From the NCBI GenBank assembly GCA_036554605.1, contig DATBMY010000559.1, forward strand, positions 1 to 16,436: a stretch of 16,436 nt of DNA, in the 5' to 3' direction. Position 1 is the stretch's first letter, and each line of letters opens with the position of its first letter. A program made the translations under genes and the position numbers. The notes beneath the pieces are model-generated. The model did no database searches and was not told the origin of the DNA. It saw only the letters and a program-made list of their open reading frames with translations. This document shows, in pieces, positions 1 through 7,502 of the stretch. This stretch comes from DATBMY01 sp036554605 (GTDB lineage Bacteria > Acidobacteriota > Blastocatellia > UBA7656).

Positions 1-719
1 GCCAGACCGGTATTCTTCCCGAGCAGGCTCCTCGTCGGCGGCTCAAGGCCTTTGGCCTCGCGCCTGTAAAAAACAAGGGCGTCGAGCGATTGCACCGAAA
101 CGGCGAACTCGTTTTTCGCCTTACTTAATGACAAGCCCCACGCCTGGTGCGGGACGGCCAGCAGTCGCTTAGGCACGACGTTGCCTTCATCGTCGTAAGA
201 GAAGACCATAAGGGTGTCTTCTATGTCGTTGTTGACCGTGAATATCTCCTGGTTCTCTGCGTCCATCGCGACCCCGGCGACAAACCCTACTTGAGTATTC
301 GGCCCCATTATCTGGCGCCGCGGCTCCACCTCTTCACCCGACTTACTGTTAGCGGTCCGGTCATAAACGAGCAGGCTCTTACGGTTAGTGTCGCTCATCA
401 CGACGATGTTCTTTTCCGAATCGACCGCTATCGAATTAAAGGTGGGGTAAGGGTCCGAGATGCACCTGACTGGCGTGAGGTCGCTCTCGTGCTCTTTGTC
501 GGCGGAAGCGGCCGCCTGTTGATAACCGGCCGGGGTCGCGTACGGGCAAGCGTAGTAAGACTCCAGTTCTGATATGCTCGGCTCGACCGAGGCCAAGTTC
601 TCCGAGGCTACAGGCGTGAAGTTGCTGCCAGAACATAGTGGCGCCGCAATGAGCCCTGCAATTAATGAGATCGCTATCGCAATAGCTCTTGTGCGGCCCC
701 GCGCGCCTTGAGCCTTCAT
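1..719 (-). CDS. Secreted beta-propeller (NHL/YncE-like) protein, C-terminus cut by window edge
   Basis: An open frame runs on the minus strand from an ATG at 719 to the left edge without a stop (about 239 codons, 3' end missing). The first ~30 residues look like a signal peptide: MKAQGARGRTRA, then a hydrophobic stretch, then APLCSGS. If the Cys before GS is modified it could be a lipoprotein, but the lipobox is poor. From about residue 90 there are repeated blade-like units, for example FNSIAVDSEKNIVVMSD, VAGVAMDAENQEIFTVNN and WGLSLSKAKNEFAVSVQ, each followed by a phrase such as LLVYDR or LMVFSYDDEG. This is the usual look of NHL/YncE-type propellers. GGGAG lies a few bases upstream of the ATG. 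It sits 63 bases downstream of the TonB receptor on the same strand, so co-transcription is plausible. Location is probably periplasm or cell surface; function and ligand are unknown. Confidence 0.75.
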   Translation of the reverse strand, partial: MKAQGARGRTRAIAIAISLIAGLIAAPLCSGSNFTPVASENLASVEPSISELESYYACPYATPAGYQQAAASADKEHESDLTPVRCISDPYPTFNSIAVDSEKNIVVMSDTNRKSLLVYDRTANSKSGEEVEPRRQIMGPNTQVGFVAGVAMDAENQEIFTVNNDIEDTLMVFSYDDEGNVVPKRLLAVPHQAWGLSLSKAKNEFAVSVQSLDALVFYRREAKGLEPPTRSLLGKNTGL

Positions 720-739
720 CCTAAACTCCCGTGGAGGGG

Positions 740-756
740 AAGTCCGGCCGGGACTT
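740..756 (-). other. Small stem-loop between receptor and propeller genes
   Basis: AAGTCC at 740-745 and GGACTT at 751-756 are perfect inverted repeats around a 5-base loop, GGCCG. The hairpin lies in the 63-base gap after the receptor stop and just upstream of the propeller gene's Shine-Dalgarno. There is no U-tract, so it is not a clear terminator. It could lower read-through or be a processing site. The pairing is seen directly; any role is inference. Confidence 0.35.
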
Positions 757-782
757 TAGATGGCCCCGGCCGAAAGCCTCGG

Positions 783-3700
783 TTACCAGTTAACCCTGAG
801 CGCGAGCTGGACCTGCCTCGACGATGTCGCCGTCGAGGTAATTCTTCCAGCATTTCCTATGGGAGCCTCAACCGGGAGCACGCCGTTAAAGACTATACGG
901 GCGGGCAGATTAAAATTCGCCCTGTTGAGAAGATTGAAGGCCTCGACTCTGAGCTGAAGATTGCCCCCATCACCCATGGCTCCGATGCGGAAGTTCTTAT
1001 GCGCCGACATATCGACGGTGGCAAATCCCGGGCCTATCAATATATTGCGACCGAGGTTCCCGAACGTACCCCTCTCCGGCAGCTCGAACGCGGTAGGGTC
1101 GAAGAACTGATTCGCCCCTCCCTGGACTATCCTGTCGGCGTCGAATCCCGGCCTGACATTCGGGCGGTCGAGCCCACGCGCGTCGCTTGCGAACCTCGTC
1201 CCGGTGAAGTCGGCCTGGATTCCGGGCGTAAACGGATTACCCGATTTTATCGTGACTATCCCGCTGACCGCCCAGCCCCCCAGGAGCCCGCCCTTCAAGC
1301 CGTCTGCCTGAGAGAAAAAGGGCAGACTCCACGTACCGCTCGACACGAAGTTGTGCTTGCGGTGGAAGTCCGCCAGCCCTTTATCCAATGAGCGATTTTC
1401 TACGAACCACCCGAGCGGCTGGCTCCCCGAAGAATCGCCTGAGATCGTCCCCTGCGATTCGTCTATTGTCCGCGAGAACGTGTAACTCGCCTGGAAGTGC
1501 AGGCTGGATGCCACCCTCGTCTGCACTTTGGTTTGCAGAGCGTTATACCAGGAGTTGCCGTCCGGCCGGGTCAAGGTTATCGAGCCCATACGCGGGTTGC
1601 GCCGCGGCGAATTGGAGACGAAAAAGAGCGAGCCGTCGGGCCGTACTTGCGCGATGGGGGAGTTGACCTCCCCGGTCCTTGCCGTGTTGATCCCCCTCGA
1701 TCCAGCATATGCCACTGAGAAGGCGGTGTTCGAGAATAACTCCCTCTCGAAAGTCAGGTTGTAATGCAGCGCGTGCGGCGTCTGCCAATCGAAGGCCGGC
1801 ACGGCCACGTCAATCGAAGCCGGAACAATGCTCAGGTTCGGTGTCAGACCAGGATTGGGCAGGACAAGCCGGTTATTGAACGGCGGATTGCCGTTGATCT
1901 TCTGCGCGAGGTACGGAATTGAGTTGATGTCGTAGAAGATGCCGAAGCCGCTTCGGATCACGGTCCTCCCGTCGCTGAAAGGATCCCATGCTAGCCCGAT
2001 CCTCGGCGCCCAATTCTGTTTATGGTTGTTGTAGAGGCGGCCTACCGTCACGGTCGTGTCATTAAGCGGGTCGGGCAGCCCCACGATGCGCCCGAACTTC
2101 TCTGTAGGCTCGGTAGCGAACTCTAACCTCATGCCCAGATTGAGCATTAGGTTATGCCTAATCCTGTAATCGTCCTGAAAATACGCGCCGAATCGCGTGT
2201 GGAAGAGGTACTGCCGCGGGTCGGCCCCAGGAGCGGTTATGGTGAGGCTCGACGGTCTTCCTTCGAGGAACTGCCTTATCCCTGGGAAGGTGAACCGCCC
2301 CCCGATAAACGACTTGGTTTCTATGAGGTTCTGAACCCGGTCAATCAGCACCCCCCATTTAAACAGGTGCGGCCCTTTCACGAGAGACATGTCGTCGCTC
2401 CAAGAAAAGAGGTTCTGGAGTTGCAGCGAACTTCGCGGCGGCCGTTCGCCCGGGCCCGTCGTTGGCATGCCGCCAATTGTAAGCTGAGGCTCGGGCCGGC
2501 CCGGAATCAATATGCGGTTCTGAGGGAATTCCCCTATCAGCCTGTCGTTGCTGAACAGATTTGTCCGTGAATACGAGAAGCGGAAGCTATTTACCACCGA
2601 AGCCCCGATCACCTGGGTGTCTTCGAGCGTGAAGAATTGATTTCTGGAGCTCTCCAGCACGTCCCAGGCCGGGAAGTTCGCCGGGGGGTGGCGCTCGGCG
2701 TCATCGAATGTGTACCGAGCAAAGAGCGTGTTTGAAGAGCTGAGCTTGTGATCGATTCTGATCTGGTAGAAAGACTCATCGGTCGTCTGGTTGAACGGGA
2801 ACGCAAGCTCGGCAAGCCCCGTCCTGAAGTCTCTGCCGTTCGGCAGCGGGAAAAGGTTCAGGTATGCGATGGCCGCAGGGTTGATGTTTATGTTCAGGAA
2901 TTGACCGGGCCGGGCAGGGTCCGGGAGCACACCCCTTCGCGCGTCGAGCGAGGGGACCACCGTGACCTTGGTCAGGCCCAGCCGCTCGCGCAGCCATTCG
3001 GAAGTGCCGAAGAAGAAGGTCTTGTCTTTTATCAGCGGCCCACTGACCGAGAACCCGAACTGGTTCCGCTTGAAAGCCGGCTGTTCGAGGTCGAAGAAAT
3101 TCCTCGCGTCGAGCTTGTCGTTTCTCAGATACTCGAACAGGGTGCCGTGGAATCTGTTCCCGCCCGACTTCGTAACAATACTCACGACGCCGCCGCTCGC
3201 CTGGCCGTGCTCGGCCGCATAAGAGTTCGTTAGTACTCTGAATTCCCGCACCGCGTCGACGCCGAGGAAGGTATCGGCCGTGCTGCCCAGGCCATTGCTG
3301 AACGTATCATTGAGCAGCGTGCCGTCGAGAAGGAATCTTGAGTTACGGCTCATCGCGCCGTTGATATTAATCTGAAGCCCGTGGATTGTGCCGCCGCTTG
3401 ACCTGTTCGTGGTCGATGCCACGCCGGGCTCCAGCAAGGCTAGCTGGTCTATATTCCGCCCGTTCAGCGGCAGGTCCAGAATCTGCTTCCGGTCGATAAG
3501 CCCGCCCAGTTCGGAGCTGCCGAGCTGTACCGCTACGACGCCGCCCGTATCGACCATCACGGTTTCTTCCACCCCGCCTACTTGCAGCACCGGCTCTATG
3601 ACCGTGGTCTGCCCAACCGCTATTGTGATTTGTGTGGTCGCCTTAACAAACCCTGCCGCCTGTACTTCAACCTCGTACTCCGCCGCGGGTAATGAAGCTA

Positions 3701-3938
3701 CCCGGAACTCTCCCTTCTCGCCCGAGACCGCCTGTCGGACGGTGCCCGTCCCTAGATTCTTTAAGGAGAGGTGTGCCCCGGCGATCGCGGCGCCGGCGCT
3801 ATCCCTGACGACACCTAAAACCTCGCCTGTAAAACTTTGGGCGTGGACAATTGTGCTAGAAACGAGAACCGTAACTAGCAGGAAACAGACTGCGAGATTC
3901 AAAATACGAAAAAAGGGGTTCTCTTTCAGGTGTCCCAT
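783..3938 (-). CDS. TonB-dependent receptor, Oar-like, with carboxypeptidase-regulatory-like N-domain
   Basis: A complete 1051-residue outer-membrane protein. Residues 1-34 are a signal peptide (hydrophobic FRILNLAVCFLLVTVLVSS, cleavage near VHAQ). Residues ~38-120 form a carboxypeptidase-regulatory-like beta-sandwich, with GVVRDSAGAAIAGAHLSL, GEFRVASLPAAEYEV and AGFVKATT. Residues ~140-270 are the plug domain, with ILDLPLNGRNIDQLALLEPG, FLLDGTLLND, VREFRVLTNSYAAEHGQASG and VSIVTKSGGNRFHGTLFEY. The rest has alternating aromatic and polar strands of a 22-strand barrel and ends in VQLALRVNW, a typical aromatic barrel C-terminus. The start has a strong ribosome site, GGAGGA, about 5 bases before ATG. 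This arrangement is known from the many Oar-like receptors of Acidobacteriota. The substrate cannot be told from sequence. No clear TonB box or STN domain is visible. It is the first gene of a minus-strand pair with the propeller protein. Confidence 0.93.
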   Translation of the reverse strand: MGHLKENPFFRILNLAVCFLLVTVLVSSTIVHAQSFTGEVLGVVRDSAGAAIAGAHLSLKNLGTGTVRQAVSGEKGEFRVASLPAAEYEVEVQAAGFVKATTQITIAVGQTTVIEPVLQVGGVEETVMVDTGGVVAVQLGSSELGGLIDRKQILDLPLNGRNIDQLALLEPGVASTTNRSSGGTIHGLQININGAMSRNSRFLLDGTLLNDTFSNGLGSTADTFLGVDAVREFRVLTNSYAAEHGQASGGVVSIVTKSGGNRFHGTLFEYLRNDKLDARNFFDLEQPAFKRNQFGFSVSGPLIKDKTFFFGTSEWLRERLGLTKVTVVPSLDARRGVLPDPARPGQFLNININPAAIAYLNLFPLPNGRDFRTGLAELAFPFNQTTDESFYQIRIDHKLSSSNTLFARYTFDDAERHPPANFPAWDVLESSRNQFFTLEDTQVIGASVVNSFRFSYSRTNLFSNDRLIGEFPQNRILIPGRPEPQLTIGGMPTTGPGERPPRSSLQLQNLFSWSDDMSLVKGPHLFKWGVLIDRVQNLIETKSFIGGRFTFPGIRQFLEGRPSSLTITAPGADPRQYLFHTRFGAYFQDDYRIRHNLMLNLGMRLEFATEPTEKFGRIVGLPDPLNDTTVTVGRLYNNHKQNWAPRIGLAWDPFSDGRTVIRSGFGIFYDINSIPYLAQKINGNPPFNNRLVLPNPGLTPNLSIVPASIDVAVPAFDWQTPHALHYNLTFERELFSNTAFSVAYAGSRGINTARTGEVNSPIAQVRPDGSLFFVSNSPRRNPRMGSITLTRPDGNSWYNALQTKVQTRVASSLHFQASYTFSRTIDESQGTISGDSSGSQPLGWFVENRSLDKGLADFHRKHNFVSSGTWSLPFFSQADGLKGGLLGGWAVSGIVTIKSGNPFTPGIQADFTGTRFASDARGLDRPNVRPGFDADRIVQGGANQFFDPTAFELPERGTFGNLGRNILIGPGFATVDMSAHKNFRIGAMGDGGNLQLRVEAFNLLNRANFNLPARIVFNGVLPVEAPIGNAGRITSTATSSRQVQLALRVNW

Positions 3939-4084
3939 GGATTCCTCCAGTGTTGTAGCGGGAAAGGTACTGTAAGGCAGGTCGCGGAAGGCTTTTTGGA
4001 GCCTCCCTAACCTTTGCTCGTCAACCTACAATGCGATATCACACCCTCACCGATCGCCTAGCAAGAAGGATCTGGGATTTACCC

Positions 4085-4092
4085 TGTATACA
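4085..4092. promoter_or_regulatory. TGTATACA palindrome
   Basis: TGTATACA is an exact 8-base palindrome, closer to the receptor start than the other two sites. It shares the TGTA/TACA arms but has no central base, so spacing differs by one. It could be a weaker site for the same factor or chance. Confidence 0.25.
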
Positions 4093-4243
4093 TAAAGCTC
4101 CGCCTTGCGCATTAAGGACGGATCTCCACTTTCGAGAGTACCCTCCTGGGCGCTCAGCCACTTAAATGTAATGCAGGTCCGCTATCACTCCGAAAAAATG
4201 CAACCAGAGCCTATGCGACGACGTGAGGTTGTAAGAGCCGCGC

Positions 4244-4255
4244 CATTGTAATACA
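4244..4255 (+). repeat. 12-base inverted repeat, left arm (right arm 4413-4424)
   Basis: CATTGTAATACA at 4244-4255 is the exact reverse complement of TGTATTACAATG at 4413-4424, with 157 bases between. Each arm is itself built on a small palindrome, so this is more likely two copies of one operator in opposite orientation than a DNA hairpin. Confidence 0.5.
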
Positions 4256-4256
4256 A
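4246..4256. promoter_or_regulatory. Operator-like palindrome TTGTA-A-TACAA
   Basis: A perfect 5-1-5 palindrome, TTGTA A TACAA, about 260 bases upstream of the P450 ATG. The same core returns in near-identical form at 4412-4422. The symmetry is seen directly. Identity of the regulator is unknown: the spacing differs from BlaI/CopY boxes (TACA-N2-TGTA), so I do not name a family. Confidence 0.4.
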
Positions 4257-4411
4257 ATTGCGACCTTTGTGAACTACTTTTTGCGGGAAAAATCACTTAA
4301 TTTTGGTATGGCCCGGCCCTGCTCCCAATCCTGGCTTGCCGCGCGGCTCTCGCGTTGCACAGCTCCGAAAGAAACCGTTGCGGTGGAATACCTCATCGAT
4401 TTTCTTGATAC

Positions 4412-4422
4412 CTGTATTACAA
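4412..4422. promoter_or_regulatory. Operator-like palindrome CTGTA-T-TACAA
   Basis: Second copy of the palindrome, with TGTA-T-TACA perfect and the outer pair C/A mismatched. It lies about 90 bases upstream of the P450 ATG, a position where a bound repressor could block the promoter. It shares twelve exact bases, inverted, with the site at 4244-4255. Confidence 0.4.
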
Positions 4423-4513
4423 TGCAGACGCCCGCCAGCGGTAGACTCTCCGCGGCATTCGGAGGGGGTAAGATCCATCTCCCATCCGGTTGCTGAACAC
4501 GGTGGCGCAATAA

Positions 4514-5884
4514 ATGAGGGCGACATTCTTGGCCAAGCATAGGTCCCCCCCCGGGCCACGCGGCGAATTCTTCCTTGGCACACTCAAGGAATTCCGCAAA
4601 AGCCCACAACGTTTTCTGCTGCGCGTTGCGCGAGACTATGGCGACGTCGCCCGCTACCGGAACGCCTTTTGGTCGACATACTTTTTTGCCCACCCCGAGC
4701 ACATAAGGCACATATTACAGGACAACAGCAACAACTATAGTAAGGACACTTTCGCCTGGCGAAACATACGGCCGGCTTTCGGCAAGGGGCTCCTTACTAG
4801 TGACGGCGAGCGATGGCGGCGCCAGAGGAGATTGATGCAGCCGGCATTCCACCAGCGCAGACTGCAAGCCCTGGCCACGACGATAACCTCAGCCACGGCA
4901 GGTCTGATGGACGGGTGGGAGCCCATTGCCGCACGAGGCCGACCCGTTGACGTCTCGGCAGAGATGATGAAGTTGACACTTGAGGTAATGGGCAAGGCGC
5001 TCTTCAGTAGCGACCTGAGGGCCGAGACAGGAACAATTAACGACGCCGCCACTGGCATATTGGAGTTCTTCAAGCACCAGGTGACGGCGTCACTGCCGCT
5101 CCCGCATTGGATCCCCACCAGCCACGCACGGCGGTTTCGTGCGTCGATGAGCAGATTCCATGAAGTAGTGCAGCGAATCATAGAGTCTAGGAAGGCCCGC
5201 AGCGAGTGGCCAGACGACCTGCTTTCGATGCTGATGTCGGCGCGAGACGAGGATTCAGGCGAGGGTATGAGCGGGGAACAGCTGCACGACGAGCTGATAA
5301 CAATGCTCTTTGCCGGTTATGAAACGACCGCGACCGCCCTTTCGTGGGCCTGGTACTTTTTGTCGACTCATCCTGAGGCAGCCGCCCGCCTGCGGTCAGA
5401 GCTAAGGACGATCCTGGCCGGGCGGCCGCCGGGCTACGGGGACCTGGCGCGGTTGGATTTCACGCGCATGGTCGTCCAGGAGACGATGCGGCTGCTGCCG
5501 CCCGTATGGGTCGCGACACGTAAGGCTATCGCCGATGACGAGATAGGAGGCTATGTCGTCCCGGCGAATACCGTTGTGACGTTTAGCTCATACGTGACTC
5601 ACCGCCGGGCCGACCTCTGGGAGAATCCCGAGGAATTTCAGCCGGAGCGCTTCTCGCCCGCACGGATGAGCGGCATGCCTCGTTATTCCTATTTCCCTTT
5701 CGGAGGTGGGCCGCGCCAATGCATCGGGAACAACTTTGCTATGGTCGAAGCGCAGTTGATTCTTGCAGCCGTGGCGCAGCGTTACAGCCTCGACCTCGTG
5801 CCTAGCCATCCCGTCGAGCCTCTACCGCTCGGCATTCTGCGCCCCCGCTACGGTCTCTTGGTTACTTTGCGTCGGGCGGGGTGA
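4514..5884 (+). CDS. Cytochrome P450 monooxygenase
   Basis: A complete soluble 456-residue P450, a heme-thiolate monooxygenase that inserts one oxygen atom from O2 using electrons from a partner reductase. Seen in order: proline-rich start SPPGPRG (11-17); C-helix WRRQRR (101-106); I-helix AGYETT (267-272) with the acid-Thr pair for oxygen activation; K-helix ETMR (323-326); PERF (377-380); heme-binding loop FPFGGGPRQCIG (394-405) with Cys403 as heme ligand. All key residues are intact. There is no N-terminal membrane anchor and no fused reductase, and no ferredoxin gene is nearby. A stop codon lies directly before the ATG in frame, which fixes the longest form; the ribosome site is weak (GGTGG). 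The motifs resemble the CYP102/CYP4-like class often acting on fatty acids or hydrocarbons, but the substrate is not determined. A DUF5677-like gene follows 18 bases later. Confidence 0.94.
   Translation: MRATFLAKHRSPPGPRGEFFLGTLKEFRKSPQRFLLRVARDYGDVARYRNAFWSTYFFAHPEHIRHILQDNSNNYSKDTFAWRNIRPAFGKGLLTSDGERWRRQRRLMQPAFHQRRLQALATTITSATAGLMDGWEPIAARGRPVDVSAEMMKLTLEVMGKALFSSDLRAETGTINDAATGILEFFKHQVTASLPLPHWIPTSHARRFRASMSRFHEVVQRIIESRKARSEWPDDLLSMLMSARDEDSGEGMSGEQLHDELITMLFAGYETTATALSWAWYFLSTHPEAAARLRSELRTILAGRPPGYGDLARLDFTRMVVQETMRLLPPVWVATRKAIADDEIGGYVVPANTVVTFSSYVTHRRADLWENPEEFQPERFSPARMSGMPRYSYFPFGGGPRQCIGNNFAMVEAQLILAAVAQRYSLDLVPSHPVEPLPLGILRPRYGLLVTLRRAG
4545..4552 (+). repeat. C8 homopolymer inside the P450 N-terminus
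   Basis: Eight consecutive C residues cover the codons for Ser-Pro-Pro near residue 12. The frame is intact here. Such a tract is prone to slippage and to sequencing error. Confidence 0.5.
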
Positions 5885-5902
5885 CTTCTTTAGGCATAGG
5901 TT

Positions 5903-6681
5903 ATGACTGATTATTCGCCAGACCCCGCCACAGAATCCGAGCACGACATTCGGGCCGTTAAAGAGGCGATCGAACTGGCGCTTTCAATCGTTGATCTCCC
6001 AGACCCACACGACGCGGCGCTAATGCTTATCGGGAAGGCGATCCTTCGCGACGATTTCGATTCGGTGCTGGTCTTGTGCGAAAAAGGTCTTTCGAGTGGC
6101 GCGAATCAGATTCTCCGCGGATGTTCGAGCGAGTGGTTACCCTCACCTACCTGAATGAGAACCCCCATGAGATCGGCCTGCTCTTGAACTTCATATGGGT
6201 CGAGCGGCAGAAGCTAATTGAAGAGAACCCGGAAGAGATTGGCGAGAACATATCACCGGAATATGTCGAGAAGACAAAAGCGAAGGTTAATGGAATCGCT
6301 AAGGACTATGTGCGTCTCGCCTGCGAAAAGTGCAAGACTCTCCGATTGAATGAGAGGTGGTCGCCCAAAAGCGTAGTCACATTAGCCAAAGAAGTAGGCT
6401 TTATGTTCCCGCTTATAAAATCCTCGTACTATCTCCCCGCCGAGCAATTCTGGGCCGGGGCGGCTGGGGATAATCAGATTGAACCGGGCATAGTGCGTGG
6501 CTCCTGGTTCAATGAGCTACCGGACGCTCATGCTCCGGACGCGCCGGCGCATATTGCTCACTGGCTCGCGCTCGAAACCCTTTTCGTATTGAAAGAGCGT
6601 CTCGCGATAGACGAACTGGAAGAGCCGCTCTCCCGGTGCGTGTCGGACTTCTATTTCGTCAGAGTTGAGCAAGGTACGTAA
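5903..6681 (+). pseudogene. DUF5677-like protein, split by an apparent 1-base deletion
   Basis: Two overlapping frames together make one ~259-residue protein. The first starts at ATG 5903 (MTDYSPDPAT...) and is sensible up to ILR at residue 72 (6116-6118), then reads out of frame to a stop at 6154. The other frame continues from ATG 6121 with MFERVVTLTYLNENP and runs to 6681. The two bases GG at 6119-6120 lie between them, so one missing base at this codon would restore ILR-x-MFERVVTLTYL. That resembles the conserved helix of DUF5677 proteins, where an (L)R-x-x-FE motif precedes a Y-[IL] stretch. Further down, RWSPKSVVTLAKEVG and SSYYLPAEQFW fit the same family as I remember it. The protein is alpha-helical and soluble, with no known function. 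It starts 18 bases after the P450 stop. No slippery heptamer is visible, so programmed shifting is unlikely. Either a real pseudogene or a sequencing error. Confidence 0.65.
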
Positions 6682-6726
6682 TCAGAACGGCCGCCTCTCA
6701 GAGAATTCGTATGGTCAGCCCTGTTC
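6682..6726. other. Short convergent gap
   Basis: The plus-strand DUF5677-like gene and the minus-strand ABC permease end tail to tail, 45 bases apart. I see no strong GC hairpin with a T-tract here, so a bidirectional terminator is not supported. Confidence 0.4.
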
Positions 6727-7500
6727 CTACGCGTTATGTTTTGAGATTCCTTTAACCAAGGATCCGTGAGCCAGGAACAGGATCACGGCAGCTACCGCGA
6801 TCACAATCCCCCAGTCCGTCAAGTAGCTACCCCAATTAATCCCTTCCGTCATAACCAACCGCATAGAATCAACCGCGTGCGTGAGAGGGTTAAACCGCGA
6901 CACCGTGCGTATGAAAGCAGGCGCGAAGCCCAGGGGGAAAAGGGCCGAGCTGAGGAAGACCGGCGGCAGCATCAACAACTGAAGCATGCCGATGTACTGT
7001 TCAGGGATCATGCGGATCATCGTCATCGATATTCCGATGAATATCATCTCAAGCGAGACGTAGCTGAGCACGATCAGAGGGACCCCGAGCCAGCCGCTCG
7101 CGACCTGCATCCCCATAAGCAAACCGACGCCTAGGATGAGGAGTGCCTCGGCCACCCCAAATAACAACGTGATAGCGAGCTGCCCCCAGAAAATGGCTGA
7201 ACGCGAAACGGGCGCGACGAGGATCTTGTCGAGAAACCCGTAATGCCGGTGCCAGACCAGGTTAAAGGAGCTGATCATGCCTCGCGCCACCGCGTTCATC
7301 GCCAGGATGCCGGGGACAAGGAAGGTTATGTAATTAGGCGCGGGGAACCCTGGGAAACGGGCCAGATTATAAAAGACCGAGCCAAACAGCAGCAGCCATA
7401 AGACGGGGTTTACGAACCCCAGCACTATCGAGACGGGGCTCCTGCTTAGGAAACGGGATTCCCGCCACATTATAATTCTTGCCTCGCTTGCGATCGACAT
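6727..7500 (-). CDS. ABC-2 type transporter permease (DrrB-like)
   Basis: A 257-residue integral membrane protein of the ABC-2 family, the membrane half of an exporter. Six hydrophobic segments are visible at about residues 24-44, 57-77, 103-131, 136-163, 169-192 and 229-248. The N-terminal region RESRFLSRSPVSIVLGFVNPVLW and the later FNPLTHAVDSMR are typical of daunorubicin-resistance-type permeases, where the N P L T H/Y motif before the last helix is conserved. Its ATG lies 2 bases after the stop of the ATPase gene, and its ribosome site (GGGAGGA) lies inside the end of that gene, so the two are translationally linked. Likely exports a hydrophobic compound, lipid or glycan across the inner membrane. 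The substrate is unknown. Confidence 0.9.
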   Translation of the reverse strand: MSIASEARIIMWRESRFLSRSPVSIVLGFVNPVLWLLLFGSVFYNLARFPGFPAPNYITFLVPGILAMNAVARGMISSFNLVWHRHYGFLDKILVAPVSRSAIFWGQLAITLLFGVAEALLILGVGLLMGMQVASGWLGVPLIVLSYVSLEMIFIGISMTMIRMIPEQYIGMLQLLMLPPVFLSSALFPLGFAPAFIRTVSRFNPLTHAVDSMRLVMTEGINWGSYLTDWGIVIAVAAVILFLAHGSLVKGISKHNA

Positions 7501-7502
7501 GG

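Larger units (their letters stand above)
3939..4513. promoter_or_regulatory. Divergent intergenic region with a cluster of TGTA/TACA motifs
   Basis: This 575-base gap lies between the receptor start (minus) and the P450 start (plus) and should hold both promoters. I see no convincing gene in it. TACAATG or its complement occurs three times (4026-4032, 4244-4250 inverted, 4419-4425), and perfect or near-perfect TGTA/TACA palindromes sit at 4085-4092, 4246-4256 and 4412-4422. The repetition suggests binding sites of a dimeric repressor. No convincing sigma-70 boxes could be placed, so exact promoters are not called. Confidence 0.45.

Noticed and set aside
147..572. Plus-strand frame opposite the propeller gene
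   Set aside because: Antisense shadow. The minus-strand frame has a signal peptide, propeller blades and a ribosome site.
3388..3975. 195-codon plus-strand frame opposite the receptor N-terminus
   Set aside because: Antisense shadow rich in Ser, Thr and Pro; the receptor reading is unambiguous.
4274..4711. Minus-strand frame across the intergenic region and P450 start
   Set aside because: More than half its 438 bases lie over the intergenic palindromes and the rest is antisense to clear P450 sequence. No recognisable protein features.
6112..6125. Programmed frameshift in the DUF5677-like gene
   Set aside because: No slippery heptamer or downstream stimulatory structure is visible; a single-base deletion is simpler.
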